Origin: Hyphomicrobiaceae bacterium
GTDB taxonomy: Bacteria > Pseudomonadota > Alphaproteobacteria > Rhizobiales > Hyphomicrobiaceae
Length of the DNA stretch: 64,000 nucleotides
Assembly (NCBI GenBank): GCA_021730785.1
Contig: JAKFWF010000046.1
Coordinates: 62,001-126,000 of the forward strand
Reading direction: 5' to 3'
The notes under the pieces are model-generated. The model saw only the letters and a list, made by a program, of their open reading frames with translations. It was not told where the DNA came from and did no database searches. Positions 54,943-62,730 of this stretch are shown here, in pieces. Each line of letters starts with the position of its first letter. Positions within the stretch are counted from its first letter, which is position 1. Both the position numbers and the translations under genes were made by a program.

Positions 54943-56907
54943 ATGGCGACAATGACAACGGTGCCGGAATTCGAGGCGCGAAATCGCCCGATGACGGCTG
55001 AAGAGCGCAAGGTGATCATCGCCTCATCGGCCGGTACCATCTTCGAATGGTACGACTTCTATCTTTATGGTGCTCTTGCGGCGACAATCGGCGCCCAGTT
55101 CTTCTCGGCCTATCCGGAAGCAACCCGCAACGTGTTCGCGCTGCTGGCCTTTGCCGCAGGTTTTCTCGTTCGTCCGTTCGGCGCGTTGTTTTTCGGTCGA
55201 CTGGGCGATCTCATCGGCCGCAAATATACATTCTTGATCACGATTTTGATCATGGGTCTGTCGACGTTCCTGGTCGGCCTGCTGCCCAGTTATGGCTGGT
55301 TCAACCAGTACGGCCTGGGCTGGGTTGCGCCCACCACCTTGATCGCCTTGCGTATGTTGCAGGGCCTGGCACTCGGTGGTGAATACGGCGGAGCGGCGAT
55401 CTACGTCGCAGAGCATGCCCCGCAAAACCGGCGCGGGTACTTCACCAGCTGGATCCAGACGACCGCTACGCTTGGTCTGCTACTTTCGCTGCTGGTCATC
55501 TTGTTCACGCAGATCTACGTGAATGCCAACTACCCTCCAGTTGTTGAAGTCAAGGATGGCGTTCAGGTTTCAACCGTGGCGTTCGCGGCCTGGGGCTGGC
55601 GGGTGCCGTTCCTGGTCTCGATCTTCCTGCTCATCATCTCGCTCTATATCCGCCTCTCGATGAACGAGAGCCCGGCGTTCCAGAAGATGAAGGAAGAAGG
55701 TGCACTTTCGAAGGCGCCGCTCAGCGAGGCCTTCGGTGAGCCGCGCAATGCGCTTTTGCTCCTGCTCGCACCGATCGCCATGGCCGCTGCGTACTTCACC
55801 GGCGTCCTGACGCCAGCGATCGCGGGCTATGTCGGTCTCGCGTTCGTTGCTCTTGTGCTGATCTGGGGCTTGACCAACGCCCGCATCCCCCTGCTCGCGT
55901 TGCTTGGCCTCGTCGCCGGTCAGGCCGTGATCTGGTACACGGGGCAGTTCTATGCCCTGTTCTTCCTGCAGTCGATCCTGAAGGTCGACCAGTTCACCGC
56001 GAACGTGATGATCGCCTGGTCGCTGATCCTGGGCACCGGTGGCTTCATCGTGTTCGGTTCGCTGTCTGACAAGATCGGCCGCAAGCCGATCATTCTCGGC
56101 GGCTGCCTGCTCGGCGCGTTGCTCTACGCACCGTCATACATAGTCGCGCCTAACCCGGTAAACCTCTTCAACTTGATGTCGAAGCAGGCCAACCCCGCGC
56201 TCTCCGACGCCTGGGAACGGGTGAAGGTGACAGTTGTTGCCGATCCAGAAGATTGCTCGTTCCAGTTCAATCCGACCGGCACGGCGAAGTTCACTAACTC
56301 GTGCGACATTCTCAAAGCGGCGCTCGCACGCGCTTCGGTGAACTACACCACTGTGCCGGGCCCTGCGGGCAAGCCGGCCTTGGTGAAGATCGGCGATACC
56401 GAGATCTCGGCCTATGACGCGGCAAAGCTCACCGGCGATGCTGCCAAGACCGCACCAGCCGCCTTCAACAAGTCGGTTGCCGACGCGCTGACGAAGTCGG
56501 GCTACCCGGCTGCGTCGAACCCGAGCGTCGTCAAGATCGCGATCGAACCCAAGGATGGCCTTGCGAACTTCGCCAAGTTGTTCGACATCTTCACGGCCCA
56601 GCGCCTGATCATCATCGGACTGCTGACCTTGATGGTGATCCTGGTGACCATGGTCTACGGCCCGATCGCCGCCGCCCTGGTCGAGTTGTTCCCGACCCGC
56701 ATCCGCTATACGGGGCTATCGTTGCCCTACCACGTCGGCAACGGCTGGTTCGGCGGCCTGATGCCGGCAACGTCGTTCGCCATGGTCGCGCAGACCGGCG
56801 ATACCTCGTTCGGCCTGTGGTATCCGGTCGCGATTGCGCTCGGGACCTTCGTCATCGGCTTGATCTTCGTGCCTGAGACCTACAAGCGCGACGTCTTCAA
56901 GAATTGA
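54943..56907 (+). CDS. MFS transporter of the metabolite:H+ symporter (MHS) family with a large periplasmic-type insertion
   Basis: A 654-residue MFS protein. The N-half has SAGTIFEWYDFYLYGALAA and FGRLGDLIGRKYTFLIT, diagnostic of MHS symporters (ShiA, ProP, KgtP). RMLQGLALGGEYGGAAIYVAEHAP and VFGSLSDKIGRKPIILGG are also present. MHS proteins are usually about 430-550 residues. Here about 130 residues (roughly 410-545, with EDCSFQF and NSCDIL) are inserted between helices 9 and 10 and lack membrane segments. The substrate is an organic acid or zwitterion, not further defined. A strong terminator follows. Confidence 0.88.
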   Translation: MATMTTVPEFEARNRPMTAEERKVIIASSAGTIFEWYDFYLYGALAATIGAQFFSAYPEATRNVFALLAFAAGFLVRPFGALFFGRLGDLIGRKYTFLITILIMGLSTFLVGLLPSYGWFNQYGLGWVAPTTLIALRMLQGLALGGEYGGAAIYVAEHAPQNRRGYFTSWIQTTATLGLLLSLLVILFTQIYVNANYPPVVEVKDGVQVSTVAFAAWGWRVPFLVSIFLLIISLYIRLSMNESPAFQKMKEEGALSKAPLSEAFGEPRNALLLLLAPIAMAAAYFTGVLTPAIAGYVGLAFVALVLIWGLTNARIPLLALLGLVAGQAVIWYTGQFYALFFLQSILKVDQFTANVMIAWSLILGTGGFIVFGSLSDKIGRKPIILGGCLLGALLYAPSYIVAPNPVNLFNLMSKQANPALSDAWERVKVTVVADPEDCSFQFNPTGTAKFTNSCDILKAALARASVNYTTVPGPAGKPALVKIGDTEISAYDAAKLTGDAAKTAPAAFNKSVADALTKSGYPAASNPSVVKIAIEPKDGLANFAKLFDIFTAQRLIIIGLLTLMVILVTMVYGPIAAALVELFPTRIRYTGLSLPYHVGNGWFGGLMPATSFAMVAQTGDTSFGLWYPVAIALGTFVIGLIFVPETYKRDVFKN

Positions 56908-56943
56908 AATTGGGTCGCTGCACACTGGCAGCCAGAACTAATG

Positions 56944-56980
56944 AACCCGCGGCGAGCGATCGCCGCGGGTTCTCTGTTTT
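56944..56980. terminator. Rho-independent terminator between convergent MFS and lysR genes
   Basis: AACCCGCGGCGA (56944-56955) and TCGCCGCGGGTT (56960-56971) pair perfectly over 12 bp around GCGA. CTCTGTTTT follows on the plus strand. It ends the MFS transcript and could serve the convergent LysR gene, though the minus-strand side has no clear T-run. Confidence 0.85.
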
Positions 56981-56989
56981 GCAGATCGC

Positions 56990-57904
56990 TCACAGTTCAG
57001 CGCAGATCTCGGCGATGTTGCGGCGCACCCACATGTGCGCCGGGTCGGTATCGAACCGCTCGTGCCAGACCATGTAGAACTGCACCTTGGGCAAATCGAA
57101 CGGCAGCTCGTAGACCTGCACATCCGCCCAGGTCTGCATGTATCTGGCCGTGCACAACGGCAGGGTCGCTACCAGATCGAGGGTTGCCAACATTTGCAGC
57201 ATACTGAGCAAACCCGGCACGGTAAACCTAATGACCCGCTTCATTCCCAACGCTTCCAGTCGCTCGTTGACCGGCAGCACCGTCGGCACACGCACCGCCG
57301 CAACCACAACTTGCGGCAGCGACTGATACAATTCAGCTGTCAAGCCGTGGACGAGTGCCGGGTGCTGACTGCGCGTCACCAGGACCAAATCCTGTTCCGT
57401 CACCTGCTCGCACCGGTAGCCAGGTTCGATAACCGGCCGGTAATCGCACGCAATCCAGCTGTCGCCGAAGCGCAAGTCGTTGAGCACATTGATGGCGCGG
57501 GCGCTCGATATGCGGAATTGCAGACCAGGTGCATTTGCAACGCGCATGGCGAGTTTCGGCGTCACCAGGGCATCGGTGCCGGGTGGAAGATCGAGCAGCA
57601 CCGTACTTTTCGCCGTCATCGGATCGAACGCCCCGCTGTCGGACACCACCGACTTGATCAACCCCAGGGCACTGCGCACGCCGGGCCACATCTGGATCGC
57701 CCGTGGCGTCGGGCGTAAGCCATGGCCTGCGCGAATGAACAGTTCGGCGCCGATTGCCTCGCGCAACCGTCCCAGTGCCTGGCTGACCGCCGGCGCATTC
57801 ATGTTGAGCCGCGCCGCCGCCTGCTTGACGGAGTTCTCCGCCATCACCGCATCGAAGATGGTGAGCAGGTTCAGATCGAGCCGCTCGTCACTGTTGTTTG
57901 GCAT
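56990..57904 (-). CDS. LysR-family transcriptional regulator
   Basis: A 304-residue regulator. The helix-turn-helix LNLLTIFDAVMAENSVKQAAARLNMNAPAVSQALGRLREAIGAELF is at the N-terminus, with NodD/LinR-type features. The effector domain follows with VLLDLPPGTDALVTPKLAMR. The start at 57904 (MPNNSDERLDLN) is chosen over 57955. It lies downstream of the GATase and Ntn-hydrolase genes on the same strand and may regulate them, or the convergent transporter. Confidence 0.9.
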   Translation of the reverse strand: MPNNSDERLDLNLLTIFDAVMAENSVKQAAARLNMNAPAVSQALGRLREAIGAELFIRAGHGLRPTPRAIQMWPGVRSALGLIKSVVSDSGAFDPMTAKSTVLLDLPPGTDALVTPKLAMRVANAPGLQFRISSARAINVLNDLRFGDSWIACDYRPVIEPGYRCEQVTEQDLVLVTRSQHPALVHGLTAELYQSLPQVVVAAVRVPTVLPVNERLEALGMKRVIRFTVPGLLSMLQMLATLDLVATLPLCTARYMQTWADVQVYELPFDLPKVQFYMVWHERFDTDPAHMWVRRNIAEICAEL

Positions 57905-57915
57905 GGCAAGTACAC

Positions 57916-57979
57916 TGCATAAATGACCTGCTCGAATGATGGCGGAAAAAACCACATACGCTTTTGCTGCGGTTATGCA
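57916..57979. promoter_or_regulatory. inverted TGCATAA/TTATGCA pair upstream of lysR
   Basis: TGCATAA (57916-57922) and TTATGCA (57973-57979) are exact inverted 7-mers, 50 bp apart, in the AT-rich 141-bp space before lysR. ATAATCTGTATAGATT follows near 57983. It may be an autoregulatory LysR site or chance. No operator consensus was recognised. Confidence 0.35.
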
Positions 57980-58045
57980 AATTATAATCTGTATAGATTG
58001 CGATGACTCGAACCAACTATTGGCAGCAGATCGACAGCACCGCCA

Positions 58046-58912
58046 TTACAACGCGGCCGCTGACCGCGGCACGACCTTCGCGCTCAACCAGTTGGCAAAC
58101 TCGCGGCGGTGGCACTGCGGGTCGAGAATATCGCTGCCGATGCCGTAGCGCCAGGCGATGTCACGGCGCGCCGGATCGCGATGCAAGGCCATCAAATCTT
58201 GCCCTAGACTTTCAATGTCGGCCTCGGTTCTGGCGAAACCATCTCGCACCAGCCGTCCAGCCCGGCGACGCATGATGGCAGAGACCTGCCCCAGTCCGAA
58301 TTCCGGATGATACTGCACGCCCCAGAACGAGCGCCCGTCATCCTCGATCACAGCGGCCTGGATGGCACTGATCCCGTTGCCGGCCAGCACCTGCGCACCT
58401 GACGGCAGTTCGCAAACTTCGTCTTGATGCGTGCACACGGCATCGAAACAGGCGGGCTTGCCGACATACAGTTCGTGCGCGCGCCCCGTCTCGTTCAACC
58501 GGATCTGGCGCGCGATGCCGATTTCGTAGCCGTTCGGATTGAGGTGGACGCGCCCGCCGAGTGCAACCGCCATGACCTGCAGCCCCCAGCAACTGCCAAA
58601 GCACGGCACGCCCGACTGGAACGCGGCCCGCGCCAGATCGATCTGCGCGGTTACAGCGGGGTGCGGATCATAGGCCGACAGCGGCGAACCGGTCCAGGCG
58701 ATGCCGTGGAAATCGGACAGCTGCATGCCTTGCGGCAGGACCTCGCCTTCGGTCGCCGCAAGGATGAAGCAGTCCAGTCCGGCAGCGCCGGCCGGCATCT
58801 GCGATTTCAGCGCATCTGCGTAGGTCTCGCCGGATCGTCCCGCGCCGAGCGCCACAAGCGCGTCTTGGGCAGCTGCGGGGCTGCCGTCGACGATCAAGAC
58901 GCGCGTTGACAT
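58046..58912 (-). CDS. class I glutamine amidotransferase (GMP synthase-like)
   Basis: A 288-residue stand-alone GATase domain. The nucleophile Cys is in VPCFGSCWGLQVMAVALGG, and the His-Glu pair lies in WGVQYHPEFGLGQ. Such proteins (PuuD-like or YfeJ-like relatives) remove the amide of glutamine or gamma-glutamyl compounds. The C-terminal 60 residues are helical. No synthase partner is visible, so it could be a gamma-glutamyl hydrolase. It is 64 bp downstream of the Ntn-hydrolase-like gene and 141 bp before lysR. Confidence 0.82.
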   Translation of the reverse strand: MSTRVLIVDGSPAAAQDALVALGAGRSGETYADALKSQMPAGAAGLDCFILAATEGEVLPQGMQLSDFHGIAWTGSPLSAYDPHPAVTAQIDLARAAFQSGVPCFGSCWGLQVMAVALGGRVHLNPNGYEIGIARQIRLNETGRAHELYVGKPACFDAVCTHQDEVCELPSGAQVLAGNGISAIQAAVIEDDGRSFWGVQYHPEFGLGQVSAIMRRRAGRLVRDGFARTEADIESLGQDLMALHRDPARRDIAWRYGIGSDILDPQCHRREFANWLSAKVVPRSAAAL

Positions 58913-58976
58913 GGGGGGTCCTGGAAGTGGGCCAGATGGGTCAGGGCTTTGATTTACGCCAGCTCAGCATTTTGGA

Positions 58977-59975
58977 TCAAGCGTTGGCCTCCAGCACAGC
59001 CGTCGCTGGGCCGTCCTGTTCGAAGCCCTGCGCCATGAAGCGTCCGCTGCTGGCGTCGGCGACCAAGACGAGGCGCGTGCGAGCATTCAGGATCGGTGCC
59101 TCGAGCCAAGGCAGGGATGAATCGAACGCCGGTTCGACGGCCGCCATCCGACAGGCGCGGCCCGCGCTGTTTTCCCCGCGCGGCCGGCCCTTCCAGCCTG
59201 CTGCCTGCCAGTTGTTGGCGGCGACGCCCGGGCCATCGTGCACGTGAGCCGCTGTTTCGGTGCGCTCGATAACACAGGTTTCGCCAGGCGCGAGGCCGGC
59301 CAGGCTGAAGATCGCCGGCGATGCAATCGGCGTATCGATGAGCATGCGGCGCGCCTGCGCGTAATTGGTGGCCTGTTCAAATACGTCGCGCAACAGGTGC
59401 GCTGGCGTGCCAGTTCGCATGCGCCAGACGCGTCCCTTGTTGATCGCCCAATCGAGCGGCATCAGCCCGCCGCCGGCCTTACGCATGGGCGCCTGATTGA
59501 GGGCAGCGGCAAACCGCCCCTTGGCGACCGCTTGGAGAACGCCGGTGTAGCCGGGCCAGGTCAGCGTCACGAACGATCCAGGCGGCGACGCGACCTTGGC
59601 CGCCATGACGTTGCGGCCAAGACCTGGGGTCAGCCAATCCAGCACGCGGACCAACCGAGCAGATGTTCCATCCGGGCTGGGTGCCACGCGGCACGTGCAG
59701 CCCCACTCGTAGTTCACACTCAGGAAGTAAGCGCCCGGCCGGGCGAGCTTGGCCGCAATCGAGTCGATTTCAAATAAGTACGCGTTGTTGTTGCGCGCCA
59801 GCCACGAGCGCGAAACCTTGTCCAATCCGGCAAGAACACGCGGTGGCACGCCCTGGGTTGCGGCGTCGAGCAGTGCCTGTGCACGGGGCAGCGCCGCCTC
59901 GAGCGTCGCCATCGGGAAGGCGGGGCCAACCTCGATCAAGGGGATCTCGCGTAATGTGGGCGTGCGCTGCAGCAT
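58977..59975 (-). CDS. Ntn-hydrolase-like protein (acid ceramidase/choloylglycine-hydrolase type)
   Basis: A 332-residue protein without signal peptide. YEWGCTCRVAPSPDGTSARLVRVLDW matches the start of linear-amide Ntn hydrolases: a candidate nucleophile Cys is followed by R-x-LDW. Later TWPGYTGVLQAVAKGRFAAALNQAP fits the central NQ-type motif of acid ceramidase and isopenicillin acyltransferase relatives. About 90 residues precede the Cys, so autocleavage would be needed to free it. The substrate is unknown. It pairs with the GATase downstream. Confidence 0.68.
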   Translation of the reverse strand: MLQRTPTLREIPLIEVGPAFPMATLEAALPRAQALLDAATQGVPPRVLAGLDKVSRSWLARNNNAYLFEIDSIAAKLARPGAYFLSVNYEWGCTCRVAPSPDGTSARLVRVLDWLTPGLGRNVMAAKVASPPGSFVTLTWPGYTGVLQAVAKGRFAAALNQAPMRKAGGGLMPLDWAINKGRVWRMRTGTPAHLLRDVFEQATNYAQARRMLIDTPIASPAIFSLAGLAPGETCVIERTETAAHVHDGPGVAANNWQAAGWKGRPRGENSAGRACRMAAVEPAFDSSLPWLEAPILNARTRLVLVADASSGRFMAQGFEQDGPATAVLEANA

Positions 59976-60405
59976 GGGGACCGTCTGGCGGGTAAGTCCA
60001 TCGCGATGTCGAAGCCAGCATCACGGTAGTGACAAGATGTGAACGTAGTTCATACAGTATCAAAATGCAAGCCCGCTTCTACAGCCTGTTGCGCTTGCTT
60101 GATGCAGAGCCACACCACCGCTGCAGACGCGACACAATCTATGATTGTAGCAATTTGGCAACCAATTCAATTTTAGCGCGTGGTCGCGTTAACATGTGTT
60201 TGCCACAACCTTTAGTGGTAGATATCTACGAATACCACCGTATGCGTTTGCAGAGCCATCATTCCTTTTGGCTTGAGACCAAGCTCGTGTGCTGGTCGAT
60301 TCTTGCAGACCATACCTCTGGGCGCCCCATCGCAGATGGCGTCGCCGGGTCTGTTGCGTGACGTGTTGTACCTGTGTGTCCGACCCCATGTAACAGGAGA
60401 TCTCG
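59976..60405. other. AT-richer intergenic with one perfect palindrome
   Basis: 430 bp between the divergent Ntn-hydrolase-like and export-cluster genes. ACAATC (60134-60139) and GATTGT (60143-60148) form a perfect dyad around TAT, an operator-like site upstream of the TolC gene. No coding frame was supported. A GGAGA precedes the TolC ATG. Confidence 0.5.
60134..60148. promoter_or_regulatory. operator-like palindrome upstream of the export cluster
   Basis: 15-bp dyad with 6-bp arms and a 3-bp centre, about 260 bp before the TolC start. No regulator gene is adjacent except the LysR further away. Role inferred. Confidence 0.35.
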
Positions 60406-61941
60406 ATGTTCGGCCCGCGATGCACTGCGCGAATTCTCAAGCCATTATTGCTCGTATCAACCAGCGTTCTGGCAGCCTGCAGCTTGGCGCCCCAGGAGCT
60501 CACCAGCGTTGAACTGACCGCCATCGCCAGCGACAAGCTGGGCCGCGTCACAGCCAACCAGGAACCCGTCAGCCGCCCGATCGATCTCTATGAGGCGATG
60601 GCGCGTGCGCTGAAATACAATCTCGACCATCAGGTGGAGTTGGCCGACCAGGCCGTTCGCCAGCGCGAACTCGATCTCGCCCACTACAGCTTGCTGCCGA
60701 GCCTAGTCGCAGGTTCCGGCTATGCCGGGCGCGACAGCTTCAATGCTGCGACCAGCATCAACGCCATCACCGGACAGCCAAGCCTCGCGACGTCCACGTC
60801 GCAAGAACGGCAGATCGGGACCGGCGACATCGCCTTCAGCTAGAACATCCTCGACTTCGGCCTCTCCTACGTGCGCGCCCGCCAGAGTGCCGACAAGGTG
60901 CTCGTTCAGAACGAGCTGCGCCGCAAGATCACCTTGCGCATCATGGAGGATGTCCGCACCGCCTACTGGCGCGCCGCCAGTGCGCAACGCATGCTGTCAC
61001 GGATCATGGCCGTCGAAGCCCGCGCCCGCGAAGTCGAAGGCGAAGCCCGCACTCTCTATAACGACCAGAATACGTCGGCGATCACGGCACTGACTTACCA
61101 GCGCGAGATCATTGAGATCCAGCGCACGCTCGGTGAATTGCAGCGCGAACTGAATACGGCGAAATCCCAGCTCGGTGCGCTGATGAACCTCGCGCCCGGG
61201 GCGCAATTCCAGCTGGCAACCGAGCATGCGCACCATGTGGCCCCACCACCGGGCGGACACATTTCTGAACTGATCCACACCGCCGTCATGAACCGGCCGG
61301 AACTGAAGGAGGTCGAGTATCGCCGACGCATCAACGAGCAGGAAGCTTATGCTGCGCTGCTCGATCTGCTGCCGGGCGTTCAGCTGTTGGCCGGCAATAA
61401 CTTTGACAGCAACGTCTATCTGCTCAACAGCCATTGGGTGAACTGGGGCGCCAAGGCCAGTTGGAACCTCATGAAGGTGTTCTCCTACCCGGCCCGCCGT
61501 GCCGTCGTCGACGGGCAGGACCAGCAGCTGGACAAGAAATCCCTCGCCGTCACGATGTCAATCATGACGCAAGTGTTCGTCAGCCGTGCCCGCTATGCAC
61601 ACGCCTTGAAGGAGCTCACGACCTCCAAGAAGTACCGCGACGTGCAGTTGAACCTTCTGCAGCAGATTCGCAAGGAGTCCGCTGCGGGCAGGGTCTCGGC
61701 GCAGACGCTCGTTCGTGAAGAGCTGAATGCCGTGGTATCAGAGGTGCGGCTCGATCTCTCCCACGCCGCTGCGCAGACCGCCTATGCCAACCTCAAGGCT
61801 TCCATCGGCCTGGATCCGCAGGGAATCGAGTTTGTCAATTCGACCGGCGTCAGCACACTGGCGGCAGCCCTTCGGGGATCCTCGAGGCGCTGGCATCCAG
61901 TCACGGTCGCGGCGACCCGAACCGCCGATGCGAGCCGTTGA
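60406..61941 (+). pseudogene. TolC-family outer-membrane efflux/secretion protein interrupted by an in-frame TAG
   Basis: The start encodes a lipoprotein signal (LLLVSTSVLAAC) and then TolC repeats (ARALKYNLDHQVELADQAV and ARYSLLPSLVAG-like). The frame ends at TAG 60841-60843 after IGTGDIAFS. The same frame resumes directly with NILDFGLSYVRARQSADK and runs to TGA at 61941 as an ordinary TolC second half (about 366 residues). In TolC proteins the join is usually a Trp (SWNILDFG), so TGG changed to TAG. The full product would be 511 residues. It overlaps the HlyD gene by ATGA. Suppression, sequencing error or true loss are all possible. Confidence 0.85.
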
Positions 61942-62729
61942 TGAGCAGATCTCGACACATCGGCGATCGACTGACCAGTGCGCTGCTGAGTACCGCGCTT
62001 GCTGTTGCGCTGGTTTTGTCGACAGAAGTGCGCGCAGCGGAGCCGCTGCCAGTCAGAACCGTCTCCGAACTGAGGGGTATCGTCAAGGCTGTATACCAGA
62101 CCGCCTTGTCGACCGATCTGCTGGCACCGGTTGCCAAAATCGGCTTTCGCGAGGGCGAGACCTTCAAGGCCGGCGACATTTTGATCACGTTCGACTGTGG
62201 CCGCCAGCAGCAGGAACTGGCAGCCCTGCACGCCGTCGAGCGGGAGATGAAGGTCGCCATCGATACCAACCAGTACCTGCTGCAGCGCGGCGCTGCCAAT
62301 CGCAACGACCTCGAAGTTGCCAGCGCCCGCCACGACAAAGCGAAGGCCGAAGCTGCCGCTATGGGCCAGCGGCTGCGCAATTGCACGATTGCAGCGCCTT
62401 TCACGGGAACCGTCGTCGAACTCGCGATCAACACGCATGAAATCCCGGTATCGAATCGACCGTTCCTCACCATTGCCGGGCAGGAGGATCTTGAAATCGA
62501 GGTGATCGTGCCCTCGCGCATGCTGGGTGAATTGAAAGCTGCCGCCGAATTCCAGTTCACGATCGACGAGACGCGATTGACGTACCGCGCTCGAATCAAA
62601 CGCACCGCTGGCGTGGTCGATGCCATGAGCCAGACCGTCAAAATCTACGCTGCCCTGATCGATCAAGTCCCTGATGTGCTTGCCGGCATGAGTGGCACTG
62701 CGCGCTTTCCAGGCTCACTCGGACGCTGA
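61941..62729 (+). CDS. HlyD-type periplasmic adaptor, short form
   Basis: A 262-residue exported adaptor. A signal peptide (LTSALLSTALAVALVLSTEVRA) leads to a lipoyl/barrel-sandwich domain (KIGFREGETFKAGDILITFDC and RLRNCTIAAPFTGTVVELAINTHEIP). A short helical hairpin of about 60 residues lies between its halves. It should bridge an inner-membrane partner to the TolC protein. The start at 61941 overlaps the TolC stop, and the next gene follows after 1 bp. Confidence 0.87.
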   Translation: MSRSRHIGDRLTSALLSTALAVALVLSTEVRAAEPLPVRTVSELRGIVKAVYQTALSTDLLAPVAKIGFREGETFKAGDILITFDCGRQQQELAALHAVEREMKVAIDTNQYLLQRGAANRNDLEVASARHDKAKAEAAAMGQRLRNCTIAAPFTGTVVELAINTHEIPVSNRPFLTIAGQEDLEIEVIVPSRMLGELKAAAEFQFTIDETRLTYRARIKRTAGVVDAMSQTVKIYAALIDQVPDVLAGMSGTARFPGSLGR

Positions 62730-62730
62730 C

